From Paralichthys olivaceus (Eukaryota; Chordata; Actinopteri; Pleuronectiformes; Paralichthyidae): a DNA stretch of 64,000 bases. Under the pieces are notes generated by a model. It saw only the letters and a list, made by a program, of their open reading frames with translations, was not told the DNA's origin and searched no databases. The stretch covers positions 18,856,439-18,920,438 of the forward strand of contig NC_091105.1 of assembly GCF_024713975.1 (NCBI RefSeq), written 5' to 3'. The translations under genes and the position numbers were made by a program. Shown here piece by piece: positions 1-12,926 of the stretch (position 1 is its first letter; the number at the start of each line of letters is the position of its first letter).

Positions 1-1164
1 CTCCTTCTTTATTACACATAATACATTAAAAATGGCAAAACCAAATTATATCAGTTAGTGCTTAGTTCAGTCACAGCAGCATCATTGTCGGTGTCTCCTT
101 TAGAACACAGAGCACAGTCCCCTTACACATGGGACACAATCAAAGGATTTCACTGCTATATATATCAGACGTCCCAAGTGTCTCAGAACAAGTCAAAGCT
201 GACTGAAAGTGTTTGTCGGGGAGTCCAACAAAGTTAAGTTTACAGTCTTGATGACCTTACAAATGTATGATACTGTCACAGTTGTAAATGAATGAACAAA
301 TAAATCATTGCTGTGTATTATTCTTCATTTATTTAGTCTGCTTGTGCTTTGATTTGTGTGGCTCTACCCTTGGGGTTTATCACAGCCTTTGAGACATTTT
401 TGTTATTCTTGTCTCTGTGTCATTTTAGAACCACTCTGAGACACATTTGCATAACTTAAAACCTCTTCTGTCCAACATAATGTTTTCTTTGTCATAACTT
501 AATTCCTCACGTCTGACACAACGTCCAAGACGAAATGAGAAATGGATCTTAAATTGAAACTGTATTTTTCATTATGCCCTCGTATACTCTGCACAGATGG
601 AGAGAGGTTACAGGAGTAAATGTCACTTATTGTTTCCACTGCGTTCCCTTTTTTCCCTCCAACGCTCTTCATTATGGCTTTATTTGTTGGAGAGATGCAA
701 TCGTTGTGTTTGAGCCCTGTTTTTTCAGCCTGTGGACTAGCTGCTCTGAAGGGAGTCCACCAGCCGCTCACAATAAATGAGATGTGGCATGGCAATCTGT
801 GGTAAGAGGCTCAGGTCATAATAAGTGCCCTCATACATAAATTACCTAGTTAATGCACAGCTAATCATCCAGACAGACGGAGGGCAGCACCCGCTGGTGA
901 TGTGTGTGTGTAGTTATATTGCGTGAAATAGGATTGACATCAGCAATCAGACTTGATGCTGGCCTGCATGTGTCTCCATATATGCAACACTGCAAACAAT
1001 TTAAGCTATGGTAAACCACTTCCATGCAGGGTACATGCATCCGCATAGGAAACTATAAACGTTTGTGGCGTGTACAGCGATGATTTAGAGTTCTCAGGTC
1101 CTTTGACTGTCGCGTGCTTGGGGAAAATCCCACCTGACATTGGATGAAAGCCTTGGATGTCTTT
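1..1164. other. Intergenic, no gene seen
   Basis: AT-rich, low-repeat DNA. ORFs around 500-800 overlap each other on both strands and lack gene features. The fairly complex stretch 640-870 could hold a regulatory element; nothing specific is recognised. Confidence 0.5.
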
Positions 1165-1312
1165 GGTCTGTGGGCGTTAATCAGAGTTGCCTACCTAAAG
1201 AAAACCCAAGTAACATGTAAACTCCACACAGAAAGACCCTGCTCGGCCATCAGGTTCGAACCGAAACCTTCTCGCTCAGAGGTGATAGAGCACCATCCTG
1301 CCACCCTATTGT
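1165..1312 (-). repeat. tRNA-like-headed interspersed repeat, head part
   Basis: Contains GTAAACTCCACACAGAAAG and GGTTCGAACC next to CTTCTCGCTCAGAGGTGATA and CACCATCCTGCCACC. This is the common fish repeat that, in the other orientation, starts with a gene-like GTGGT...B-box head. Here it is inverted and partial. Confidence 0.65.
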
Positions 1313-3914
1313 AGTTAACCATGTCAATCTCCAAGTTTTTTAATGGTTGGATGCCACCAGCTGAAAAAACGGATCGATCATTGAGACGCCAACAAAGGTT
1401 GATAAAAGGTTAAAGACACCACCACGTGTTAGTCTACATTAGCACTAAACACTGATTGAATCTGGTTTCACTTGTATCAAATCAAACAGGGTTAATTAAG
1501 AATATTTACCTTGTGTGACTACAGGGTTCTCACTGGGGTTAGAACAATGTCAGTACAAGGCTTATTCACCATCTTGTCCTATATTTATAAAAACAAAATA
1601 GACAACATTACCAGGAGCATAGCAATCCTTTCATTGATTTATCAGACTTGTTGTCAATGAAGTTGTCAACATTACAGTTGCGTGCCTTGAGCACATATTC
1701 CACAGTGAGTGAAGATGATGGAGCACAACATTCACAATTTGGGCAACTCATTGCCTGTTAACATGACAGGAGTTGTCACCCTTGCTGAGGCGAGACCTTT
1801 AACAGTTGCCAGTCAGTCAGTTGTCTTTCGGTGAGTAACACTAGCTGTTAGCAGCTTCATTTTGGCACACAACTCCTGAATGTCCAGCCATGTTTTCAGT
1901 CGTGTTAATCAAATAAGCCATTGCACAACATCATTAAAAAATGTGTTGTCACCTCACGTCCCCCCTGATCTTGTGTCAGAATGCTTTACCCTTCAAAATT
2001 TCTCTGGAGGAGTTTTACCATGTTTTCTGAGTAACAGCAGTCCCTTCCTGTTACCTCCATAGTTATTTTCAGACTACTCAGAAGATGTCAATGTTGGATG
2101 CTCTGCTGTTTGTTGTTGAACTACAAAACATGAGCTATGTATTAGCTTTACCACATGCTCAGACTGAAGACAGCACTATGTTGCAAACAGAAAGCACATG
2201 GTCTGCACAGGCATGTGTGAGATAAACACAGCACATCATTATGGAATCTTTTGACAATCATTTTATTCTTCAGCTCAATTACCACAAGGTAACAGGAGGA
2301 TTATGTTCATGGTAAAAATAAATCTTGAAATAAAATCTTACGTGAGGATGAGGGCCAATGTAGTAATTGTTGCTAAAATGATCTTATTGTTCAGGTGAGG
2401 GTTGGAGCAGCAGGCAGAGGCAAGATTTAACATATTAATTCTGCTGAGGAAATCCCATATTTCTGTTTAGAGCACATCAACACCTGCATTGGCCCTTATC
2501 ACCAAAAACTGACATCTTAGTTGGTGTCTACCTTGTGCATCAAACCTGTTTTTCATTCAAAGATATTTGGCTGGGACTGGCCGGAGAAAGTCCACAGAAA
2601 GACTGGAGGCTCTCACTTGGACACCTGTGTTTACACATACAGCCCCTCTGGTCCAGACGATCTCCAGAGTTTAGCGCATGCCTGAAAGCAGCTAACCTTT
2701 CCCTTCTATTTTTGAAAACCTACTGACTGCAGCTTTAACTTCTGAACCCTATAATGGAAAATTGGAGTGGAGCATTGTGCTTCACATGTAAACATCCTGT
2801 GTTATTTAAGTTATTTACCTAAAATGTAAAGTTATATATAAATTAACAAAGACACAGATTCTGTGAGCAGATCATCCAGGAGCTCATCATGACATCAGAC
2901 ACAGAGCTCCACCTGTAACTCTCATACACATCTCAGGTGCAGCCATCATCCTCATCAGACTCACTTCACTTTATTGGCACACAATCAGATTGAATACAAA
3001 TGCAGGCAACTTCACCAAAAGAGCCCAGCAGAGATAGTTTTCTCTCAGACAGCATGAAAAAGCTGAAGTGACACAAGAACTCCTCTCACAGATTTATATA
3101 GTTGTTATTGAAAGCATCCCTGTGTCATCTTTAACTGTCTGCTGCAGCAGCTCTGAACCTTGCAGCATATTGTCAATAAATCATTCACCATCATAACAAT
3201 GAATTGTTGTCCATCAAACCTGTATAAAGAATGTCAGCTAAACTTAAGTCTAAGCCTGTGTCTGCTCAGTCCCAGTTCTTATCTGGTGTCTGTCCACCAC
3301 AACATCCTCAAAGGTTCTTTTTTTTACGGGGGGGGGTTATTCTAATTTAGTAATCAGTTGATTCAAATATGAAACTAGCCTTACTTCAACATAAGCTCAC
3401 TAATACAAATCATCTGAAAAGGTACCATGGACTGTACATATAAAGGAAAATATACACAATTCTTTTGAAATATTGTGCTAACAATATATCAGCTGTTAAT
3501 GAGAGATATCGACAATGATATCTATCCTGAGATCAAGAAGTTAAAATAAACGAAACCTACTTTTCCATTATCACTGACGAGTAGTCGAAGCATTGAACAA
3601 CTTCCAACCATTAGGTTGTTGTGTGTTTAACTCGCTGTGTTAAATAAGTTTTGGTCTCCTTCAAATGTATGAATGACTGATACATACAACTCCCCTCAAT
3701 ATATGGAGAGGTTTTATTAATATAATTAATCAATCAATTAATACAATTGTTGAGTTTTTTTTAAATGACAGGGCTGAGAGAAATGCAGCAATCCTTTGCC
3801 TAGAGACAATGTTTTAAAGCTGCCTGAGATTAGACAATAAATACATTTGAATAGTTAAATATGTGTGTGTCTCTCTCTCAGCAGATGGATTTTTTCAGTT
3901 CTTATCTCATGGTA

Positions 3915-3972
3915 ACAGTTGTATGAATGTGTGTGTGCCCTGTAGTGTAAAGCACTTTGAGTGGTTAAGATA
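3915..3972 (+). repeat. SINE 3'-half fragment
   Basis: TGTATGAATGTGTGTGTGCC then TGTAGTGTAAAGCACTTTGAGTGG corresponds to the 3' body of the same tRNA-derived SINE. Confidence 0.6.
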
Positions 3973-6014
3973 AAGACAGACTCAATAGTTGATGACCTTT
4001 GACCTCTTCCCTGCGGATGCTGTGGTTTTGGTCTAATGTTCCCCTTAATGTTTCATCGATGTTTATGTGACTGAAATCCCATACTTAAATCCCTTGATAA
4101 CAACTGAACCAGCTCTTTTACAAAGTGACCTTTGTCCTTTGCATTTAGGTGATAGTTATTATTTATAGACATTAATCTGTGTATAATAAAAATGTAAAAT
4201 ATTGTCCAATTCCCCCAAATACAGCACTGGCATGAATTTATCTTTTAATCATATCTGTGAGTCAAATATGGGACTTGTGTTTAAGTCAATAAACATCTGG
4301 ACTTGGATTGGCTGCTATTATAATTATCATTGTGCTGCTTTACTATATTCAGCTCATTTGAATCTTTCTTCATGTGTAGCCTGACAAGTTTGAGAGTTAG
4401 CGTTGGGCAGGTGTTTGGTTTTTTCCTAGTCAGCTCTTTGCAGGACAAAAAAAATGTGTGGCTATGAAGTGGCTTTAATTCATGTCTAGTTGTCAGCTCA
4501 GAGATATTGAAACATAGAGGGTGCTACAAAGTAAAGATATGAAACTCAGCTTTGTATACTATGTATATGTTATATATTGTCTCTTAGCATTAACTCACTC
4601 TGCAGTCTCGAGGCTTTAAGACACTTTGTGTTGATGTACTGCAGGGACTCACATGGACTGTGACAAAACACAGCTTGATTTACATCCCAAGCCCTGACTT
4701 AGATGTATCTGTTAGTATACATTTGTATTAGTGCTATATATAATCAGAATGATAAAAAAGTCAAAGGTCATTGACACACAAATGGTCGTCAGGATGTTGA
4801 ACATGAGGCCAGACAGGTTTACTTCCATTAATATTCCTGTTTACATATAGCTATAAATACTAGATTAATGTAAAACAGCCTCATGATGTACATCTTTATT
4901 AAATTAAAGACATTTATGACATGATATTGAAAAGGTTACCCATACACTATTTGCACATATCCCATAACTGCTGATACGAAAGTCTTTTATAGTGTTTAAT
5001 ACCAAGTGTCCAGAAATATGGGCTTCACATTTAAGTAAGCATCTGTACTGCAGCTTCACAACCAGGGTTTCTAGCTGGTTTGAGCATAATGCACATAGCT
5101 GGACATGAACAGGCAAGAAGCTGTGCATCATGAACCGCTGTAGAAATCTCAGTTGAATAGCATGTTCCCAATAAATACTCAGCACATCTCATGTCTCACT
5201 CTGAGAATGCTAATTTTGGAATGCACAAAGTATATGATGTTTAAATAGCTTGTCAACTTGTGAATAATGTTATATTTGGAATAATAGTGTAATTAAAGTG
5301 TGCACGTAAACTATAACTTCTCAGCGTCCAACATGATCTCATGTTTATGTAGATGGACAACATTTTTCTCGATGAAATCAATCGTATTAACTGAATATTG
5401 GGACATTGTTAATAAATTAATTTTCACCCCAAAATATCTCTGTGAGCATGCAGAGTATTCTAGTAATTCAGACTAAAAGTCAATAAAATATTAAACATCC
5501 TATGTGTTTTGGTAAAACGGCTCTGTGGTGCACAAAATCACTAAGGCATCATATTAAGTATTTGACTCCTATTACTACAGCATACATTGGCCATATTCAG
5601 TCACACAATACATGGTTTCAGCATCTAGTTTTATTTTAAATTGATATAGCAGTTTGTTGTAAATGAACTTCCAGGTTGCTGCAGGATTTTAAAAAGTCCT
5701 AAATTTTGCCTGAGGCCTGAAATACACAAAAGCATTAACTTACACCATTCCATAGATGGATTACAGCACAAAGTCATTTACTATGTAAGCCATCATGTAC
5801 AGGGTTATTAAATGCTTTGGCTTTATTATCAGGGCATAGGAGTGCTGCAGATATAATAGGGGTCAATTTTGTGTGGGGGGAAAATGTGTAGTGTATGTGG
5901 AGTGTGTGTGTTCATTTTAGAGGTGGCAGTGTGGGAGCAGGCTGACGCTGCAGTAAAGGGATGAGGTATAGAGCGAGCCCCGGGGTGCCTGCAGGCAGCT
6001 CCTCTATACTAAGT

Positions 6015-6055
6015 GTCAGAGTGGCTTAAAGCGAAGGTTTTACTGCCACTCTGAC
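6015..6055. repeat. 11-bp hairpin in a GC-richer intergenic block
   Basis: GTCAGAGTGGC (6015-6025) and its exact reverse complement (6045-6055) around a 19-base loop, inside a CpG/GC-richer patch (5930-6070) that differs from the AT-rich surroundings. Confidence 0.6.
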
Positions 6056-6144
6056 TCAGTCAGTGTCAATGCCCCATCAAGGAAGCACAGAAAGCACAGA
6101 TGTACTTAGGTCTGCCATGAAATTCTTTCTCATACACACAAGCG

Positions 6145-6169
6145 CACACACACACACACACACACACAC
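6145..6169 (+). repeat. CA microsatellite
   Basis: CA units following AAGCG. Confidence 0.9.
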
Positions 6170-7035
6170 CACTCCAATTATTTATCCATGATCCTAAATA
6201 TTTACACTTTAAAATGCATCATCCTACTAGTGAGGTATTGTGTCTTCCTCTCACTCTGACATTTTGGTTGTAAAATTTAAATTGGGCATATTGATGCTTA
6301 TTTAAAGTTCTTTATTTTTATTGTGAGACTCCACCAGAGTATCTTTACATGATTCCCAGCTCCAAAGTAGTACTTATGTTTCTCCAATTATGTGTTCTGC
6401 AGCCCCTCAGTAGAGCCTTTGACTGAAACAGGCAGAATTAGCTCAGGCCTCCTGAAGAGTGATTGGCAGGCTGCAGCAAGTACACAACCCACTGTGATGG
6501 CCCCTCTTGGTTTGTGAGCTGCCGCTTTGGAGTCTCGAGTTTTACAAATTATCCAGCACCATTCTGGTTCTTTAAAAACAGAAGTAACCATATTTTGGAG
6601 TGGAGTGGACCCTGACTGCGAGCTTGAAGACACTGCATGCCCACCTACATCTGCCACCTTCAACCATTGGACAGTGTTAGCTGTCAATCACACGCCCCAA
6701 TGCATACTGTGCTTTTTGGTCTATTGACTCTTTGGACCATAGTTGAAATAATTAACATTATGATATAATGAAAAGACTGGAAACTAGAGATTGAGATCAT
6801 AAATTCCTGGTATGCGATAACGACATGCAAACCATTGATGAGTCTTTCCCTACATGTGGGCAAGACAACAACAAACAGTTGTACAGTTGTATACTACTTA
6901 TACAGTTGTATACTTCATGCTTTATAAACGACCAAACCAGAATCAAACCAGATGGGGTCACACAAAAATCAGGATGCAATGATGTACCATCCTGCCAGGG
7001 ACACTGCACCATCCTGCATCCAGTTTCTTCTAGTC

Positions 7036-7172
7036 AAGAGAGGAGTAAAAGAGAAAATGAGGAGAAGAATGAAGGAGAGAATGCGAAATGAGATGTGAAA
7101 ACTTGAGAAGAAAGCAGGTGAAGGTGAAGAGCGATAAGAGATGAATATGTGTTGACAAGAAAGGAGTGATGA
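7036..7172 (+). repeat. Purine-rich tract
   Basis: Nearly all A/G on the + strand (AGAGGAGTAAAAGAGAAAAT and similar), with a second purine block at 7295-7375. It generates open frames in all directions, none gene-like. Confidence 0.7.
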
Positions 7173-7440
7173 GGAGAAAAATAGAGTCGAGGTGTCAGGA
7201 GCAGATATAAAATATGCATTTACTCTTTTTTACTTATTAAGTATGATCAGAAAGCCTCATAACTTTTAGTTTTATATTTTCTTCTTTCAGTGGAGGGATA
7301 AATGTGTGGAGCTGAAAGGGGGCAAGACGAAGGAAAGGAGATTAGGAAAGGACAACGGGGGGGGAACAGGGGTAGATCAAATAAAGTACTTAACAATAAA
7401 GTACTTAAAATATACTATATACTATAGTATATGTCCATAT

Positions 7441-8790
7441 TAGATAGATAGATAGATGTACTTTAATAATCCCAAATTGGGAAATTATTGTGTTACAGCA
7501 GCATGTCAAGGACATTGCACAAGATGCCAAAATAGACAAGAGTGCACAATTGCAGTAGTTGTTTGCAAAGGTAAAGTTACGAACTAAATAAATAAATATG
7601 AATATGAATATAAGATGTGCAAAAAATAACTTCAGTAATTACAGGAGTAATCTGAGAGTTTTGGTGTGGAAAGAAACTATAAGGCTTATGGTTGTAAGGG
7701 TCCACCTTTTGACGGAGGTGAGAAGTTGTATTAGTCCTATTTGTGGTTTGCAATGATGGTCAGCCTTCTTAATCAGTTTAAGTCAGTTGGTGTCACCAGC
7801 TCTGATGCTGCTCCCCCAGCAGAACCACAGCAAGGTACAATGCACTGGCTACGAAAGAATGAAGATTTTTCCAACATCTTGCTGCACACATTAAAAGATC
7901 TCAGCTTCCTCAGGAAATAGAGTCTGTTAATCCCTTTCTTGAAAATAGCGTCAGTGTTGGTTTTCCACTTCAGTCTGTTGTTGATGTGGATGCCCAGGTA
8001 CTTGTAATCTCCCACTGTGGCAACATCCCATAATACGCAGTGGCTGTGACACCGTCCTCTTCCTCCTGGAGTTGATCACCATCTCTCTGGTCTTGGCCAC
8101 AGTCAAAAGCAAAACCGTCCACCAGCCCTCATTACTTATACCCCCAACCACCCCAGAGTCATTAGAGAACTTCTGCAAGTGGTATGACTCAGAGTTGTAC
8201 TGAAAGTCAGAGGTGTACAGTGTAAAGACGAAGGTACAGTCCCCTGCGGAGCTCCTGTATTACTCACCACCATTTCAGACAAAACACTGCCCAGCCGGAC
8301 AAACTGAGGTCTGCCTGTAATCCAGGAGATGGTGGATGTGTCTATCCCATCCCTTGCAGCTTCTACCATATAAGCACTACCTCATAAGTGCAACTGGTAT
8401 GATCCAGAAGAAAGCTCAGATTGAAGAGATGCTGAAGAATAGCTGCTAGCTGGCTTGCACAGGTCCTCAGAACCTTGGAGCTGATGCTGTCTGGTCCCGG
8501 GGGCCTTGCGTTGATGAAGTATCTCCACCTGGCCAGTTGTCACAGACTAGTGGGGAGGGGGAGGGGGAGGGTGTTAAATACTTCAGGGGAGGAGCAGCAC
8601 TTCGCAGGTGGGGGTTTATGCCCAAGGAACACACCGGAGAGGCCAAATTCAGCTAATTTGGCCTCTCCAGGCTCCCTCATGGCCGTCTGTCTCGCCTTGA
8701 ACCCAGTTATTTCTCTCATTCCAGTCCACACATCCCTCACATTGTTCTGCTGGAGTCTGGCCTCCAGCTTGTTACCGTTTCACCATGATT
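7441..8790 (-). mobile_element. 5'-truncated, decayed LINE (L2/Rex1-like reverse transcriptase)
   Basis: Three overlapping - strand frames together read as the C-terminal half of a fish LINE reverse transcriptase: DVWTGMREITGF (about 8735), WITGRPQFVRLG then NTGAPQGTV (about 8320-8240), KTREMVINSRRKRT, and DYKYLGIHINNRLKW then RLYFLRKLRSF (about 8010-7890). The conserved YADD-region is broken by frameshifts, so it is dead. The 3' end at 7441-7490 has the usual AATAATCCCAAATT-type terminus and a short GATA/TATC tail, as in fish LINEs. 5' truncation is normal for this class. A perfect hairpin lies inside at 8636-8668. Confidence 0.85.
8636..8668. repeat. Perfect 14-bp hairpin inside LINE remnant
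   Basis: GGAGAGGCCAAATT at 8636-8649 and its exact reverse complement at 8655-8668 flank a 5-base loop. Confidence 0.8.
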
Positions 8791-9147
8791 AAGACAATTG
8801 GAGATCAATTGGAGACAGTGGATAAGTATCATGTAACAACGTTAAACACGATACATTATAATGTGAACGTATCACATCATAATGAGATAGCTCATTGTTC
8901 AAACGTAATACTGTGTTATCATGTGAAAATATAAAATGTATCCAAATTTGTGTAAAATATTATAATATAATAATAACTAGTTTAATTGTATTCAATCAAA
9001 TCAATTTCAAGTTATTTGATTTATTCACATCAACTCAACACGATAGAAAATCCCTCATTAAATGTGACCCTTTGCAGTGCTACTATATCACAAAGAGTGA
9101 AATAAAATCCTTCTGTCTGGTTTTCTTCATGTAATGGCTCTGGAATG

Positions 9148-9260
9148 TGAATAAATTGTCCACTAACTGGAAGGTCTGTGGTTCAATCCCTGGCTTCCCC
9201 TGTTTGGATGAAAAAGTTGCTGTGGGCAAGATAATTCCCCCTGATGGTAGTTACATTAAG
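9148..9260 (+). repeat. tRNA-derived SINE head fragment
   Basis: TGTCCACTAACTGGAAGGTC and GTGGTTCAATCCCTGGCT match the head region of the 11.4 kb copy, followed by a degraded TGGGCAAGATAATTCCCCCT. Truncated at both ends. Confidence 0.65.
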
Positions 9261-10187
9261 TTCCAAAATTAGTGTGTGTGTGGGATGTTGTGGAAAACAC
9301 TGGCTGAACTAGAAAAACTCAATACAAGTACTGTCCCCCACAATTTAAAAAGTAATTCATATTTAACAATAATGGGCAAAGTCTGTTTCTATGCCATAAA
9401 ATGTGTTTTTTAAATTAGTGAAGATTTTTCGGTACCTGGACTAAAGCTTTGGCCAGACTGTTGAAATCAAGCGCGACAAGGCCAAAGTAATTTCATGGTC
9501 CTTACTTAGGCCTCAGGAAGGTGTTCGCACAAGAGGGCTGAGCCAAAGTGTGACCTCGCAGGCATGAAGACACTACACACAAAATATTAACACTCATGTA
9601 GAGGGTAAGAGGGCTGTCTCAGTCTATGGCATCACTGAGAACAAAAGAAAAAAACACAAGGACATGGAATGGCTTGGCAACAACTCCTTGAATTTGACAA
9701 CTTTCAAGAGACAGTTTCTCCAAAGCTCTGGCTGTCATTTCTCACTGTAATAACATCATACTCACTAAATCACCTGCTGAAAACATTGGGCAAGAAAACA
9801 GTGAAATTGTGAAGATGTGAAAAAAATGTAGCTCCCTAACACATTGTTATTTTGTTCTGTTGCTCGAATGCAACCTTTCTTAACTTACACAGAAAATCTA
9901 CAAAGCACCACGGTGACATGAAATATGTTGTTAACACAGCTCCCGGAGGCCATAGATACACTTATTAAATTTACCTTAAAAGAGAAATGGAAAAAAGATC
10001 ATTTATTTTTAAGGAGTCACGGCCCACGAGGAAACTTAATCATGCTGTCAGTCTCTCAGTGACATTTGCATTCCCAGGGTTGGTTGCAGTTCACTGTTGC
10101 AGCCAAAAAGACTATATAACAAGACAAACAGGATTCAAAAGCATTAATACAAGTAACATTGAAGAATACAATAAGCAAAAGCAGAGC

Positions 10188-10459
10188 ATGTGGAGTGGCT
10201 GTGGTTCAGGAGGTACAGAGCAGGGTCATCTACTCACTTGATTTTCACTTGTTCGATCCCCAGCTCCTCCATTACACATTCAGAAGTGTCCTTGGGCAAG
10301 ACACTGAAACCTGAATTTCCCCTGACTGCTGTGCCTACAGTCCATGAATGGTGTGTGATAGTAAAAGTGCTACATATAAGAGCGCTGTATGAATGTGTGT
10401 GTAAATGGGTGAAGGTGTAACGGCTGGAAAAGCTCTAAATAAATACAGCCTATTTACCA
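10188..10459 (+). repeat. tRNA-derived SINE, nearly full length
   Basis: The head has an A-box-like TGTGGTTCAGGAGG and a B-box GTTCGATCCC, as in a tRNA promoter. It is followed by the familiar fish SINE body: AGTGTCCTTGGGCAAGACACT, GTGTATGAATGTG-type and AGCGCTGTATGAATG segments, and a tail AAATACAGCCTATTTACC. Two further copies with the same head are at 9.15 and 11.4 kb. Confidence 0.8.
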
Positions 10460-11405
10460 TTCCATTTAAAATAAGAGAACACAAATTACAGTGCAGCTAC
10501 AGAGCAGTGCAAGATATCTGAGTGTACCTTCTCAAGTAGTGATTAGGGTTTCAGTGGTATGGTGTTTTTGCAGTAGCTCTACATAGCAGCTGATCATCGT
10601 GCAGCTCATTGTGTTGTTTTTATGACACACAACATAACATAACTTCTAATTCAGACTCTGTGCTTAATGTGGTTTCCACCAGAAGCAGACAAAGCTTTTT
10701 TAAACCCACTCTGCACTGCCTGCCCAGAAACCAAATGACAGCTAGACACGAGCATTTGAACATCGTTAAGAATTTAGCAGCTAAAGATCCAAATACCTTT
10801 CTCAGGAGTTAGTGGAGACCAGAGTCAAATGAGCATAAACATTGGACTGACCAGTGACATAACCACAAATTAATGATCCATGTTTGCTTGATGTTTAAAG
10901 GGAGGGTTTGAGAGCTGTTTCTGAAACACTTGTTATCATATTTGTTGACATCATCTTCACATCTTGACAGCCAATAATAATAATTATGTGGGGGGGAAGA
11001 AAAAAAAGCTGGTGTCTGTGGCCCTCGCGGGACTGTAATCACAGCCATGTTATTCAGACAGAATTAAATGATTGGCTGAAGTACATGGCTGTCTTTATCC
11101 GACCCGCCTACCCATGCTGTTGCTGTGCATGAGTCTTCAGCTGCTGAAGCAGAGAGGACAGTCAGGAGTTAGTGAGCGAGTCATGAAAGTTGTCTTCTAG
11201 AAGTTGCCAGCCAGTGCACGTTCATGTGTTTTGGGGGCGGAGCTTTGACAAGAGGGCTGATGGGAGGAAGTGTAACCTGCCTTGCTAACTTTTCCAGGAT
11301 TACCAGCCTCAGCTTTAAATAGGAAACTATTCACCACAACTACATAAAATGATAATAAATCAATGTTGTTATTGCTGCTAATTATACAGAACACGTGTCC
11401 AGTTT

Positions 11406-11568
11406 GGCGGCTGCTGTGGCTCAGGAGATTGAGCGGGTTGTCCACTAACTAGAAGGTCAAAGGCTCGACCCCTGTTTCGCCCATCGAAATGCGGAAGGGT
11501 CCTTCAACAAGATACTGAACCTATTATACATCAAGACTAGAAAAGCACTGTATAAATACAGACCAATG
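11406..11568 (+). repeat. tRNA-derived SINE, internally deleted copy
   Basis: Same family as the copy at 10.19 kb: GCTGTGGCTCAGGAGATTGAGC head, GGCTCGACCCCTG B-box region, GGGTCCTTCAACAAGATACTGAA, then a jump to AAAAGCACTGTATAAATACAGACC. The middle of the body is missing. Confidence 0.75.
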
Positions 11569-12175
11569 TTTCATTTGTAACGCCCCCCAGAAGTCAATAC
11601 AAGAACTTGACATCAACACTTAATGTGAGAAAACATTCAGACAGCTTATTTTCATGTTGTTCAGCTACAAGTTCACTCACCACAGAGCCTCTGGTGTTAT
11701 TCACATGTAAGTGTGAAAGCAGAAGTGAAAACTTTAGTTCCACATGACCTTCACAATCTTTTTATCCTAAACCTTGACAGTTGTCTGATCTCTTATCATG
11801 TTGCAGTGTCATGTTTGACAACAACACAGAATTAATAAAATATGCCAATCTACATTCACACACCAACCTTATGCATCTACTTTGCATCTGTCAAAATTAC
11901 ACGTGTGGATATTTCAAGCTGAGGGTTAACTCTTCTAAATTTAAACCATACCCACTGCAGAGCCCAGCTGTGCAGCAAACACACCGCTTCCTCTTTCATC
12001 ACAAATAGAGAGTGAAAGGAGCTTTACCTCTGGTCAAATTGACAAGTAGGCTGCTTTAATCCTACACAGACAAGACAGATAGAAGTCACCCACAGGGCCA
12101 AGTCGCTCTTTCATCTGCAGCAGAAAGCACGAGGCTGTTACAGTCAAATTTGTTCCTGATATTACCAACTAGCAG

Positions 12176-12274
12176 GTAAGATGTGAGAGGCTGCTCTGTG
12201 TTCACTGTGAGACTGTTATGACATAAAGAGGCTTTTTTTAAGTTTAAGATATAACGATGTGTCTTTTTTCATAG
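12176..12274 (+). other. Inferred 5' UTR intron of the secreted-protein gene
   Basis: GTAAGA donor and TTTTTTCATAG acceptor 99 bases apart, a typical short teleost intron, 28 bases upstream of the ATG at 12303. This explains how the coding region can be a single exon. Inferred from consensus only. Confidence 0.5.
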
Positions 12275-12302
12275 TTGACCTTGACGTGGCCACGGTAACA
12301 AG

Positions 12303-12827
12303 ATGCAGCTCTTGTTTTATTTCACGTTGCTGTTGTCGCTCATTCTGACCTTATCCCTAAAAACCCTGGACTCAGACCAAGAGCTGCAAAACAGTGGATT
12401 TGGCCAACCACCGCCTCGGCACGGACTCAAGCTGCTGGTGTGGTACGTTCAGAGCTGCCTGGACAACAACATGGTGGCTCTGTGTGATCCCACAAAGGGA
12501 GTGTATGGGTTCCATAAGTTTCAGAACCGAGGACCCAAGCCCCTGCTTCCAGTGATAAAGGATGAACGGCAGTACGGGTACCACACTGTCGGGAACCTCC
12601 ACGCTCATCATGCTGAGGATCTGCCGTATGAAGTCAGGAAGTACTACAACCGCAGCAACCCTGAAAGCAACATGGACAGAGTTCTGGTCAAATACAACAA
12701 CAACAACAAGCACATCGACCAGATCTACGCGTCTGCACATTATGATGCAAAAGAGACATACAGAATTGGGCCCAATCTGATTGCTTCTCTCCGACACCCA
12801 TCGACCGCTATTGTAATAATATGGTAA
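12303..12827 (+). CDS. Uncharacterised 174-residue secreted protein, intronless coding region
   Basis: A single open frame of 174 codons. Residues 1-19 form a typical signal peptide (hydrophobic Leu-rich core about 3-19). The mature part is hydrophilic, has only two cysteines (52 and 61), so perhaps one disulphide, and one N-glycosylation sequon at Asn116 (NRS). Aromatic/His patches include YGFHKF (68-73) and YYNRSN. Upstream, a donor at 12176 (AGCAG then GTAAGA) and an acceptor ending at 12274 (TTTTTTCATAG) define a 99-base intron in the 5' UTR; poly(A) signals lie at 12927 and 13089. That gene-like frame makes it much more credible than the other ORFs nearby. I do not recognise the family for certain; it has the look of a fish-specific secreted factor. 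The antisense ORF over the same bases is a shadow. Confidence 0.72.
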   Translation: MQLLFYFTLLLSLILTLSLKTLDSDQELQNSGFGQPPPRHGLKLLVWYVQSCLDNNMVALCDPTKGVYGFHKFQNRGPKPLLPVIKDERQYGYHTVGNLHAHHAEDLPYEVRKYYNRSNPESNMDRVLVKYNNNNKHIDQIYASAHYDAKETYRIGPNLIASLRHPSTAIVIIW

Positions 12828-12926
12828 TCCAATCTGAGACAACTTTAATAGTTCTGTGATGCTTCAAACATTTTAAACAATCTTGGCTTATATACTGTAT
12901 TTGGCTGCTGCTTCTCTGTAAACTTA

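Larger units (their letters stand above)
1313..7035. other. Intergenic, no gene seen
   Basis: AT-rich sequence with a partial SINE, a CA repeat and one GC-richer hairpin block near 6.0 kb. All ORFs are under 100 codons, without splice or family support. Confidence 0.5.

Noticed and set aside
10245..10262. tRNA-gene-like B box
   Set aside because: Part of a SINE; no cloverleaf could be drawn, so not a tRNA gene.
12372..12842. 156-codon - strand ORF over the secreted-protein gene
   Set aside because: Shadow frame: the + strand has signal peptide, 5' UTR intron and poly(A) signals; this one has none.
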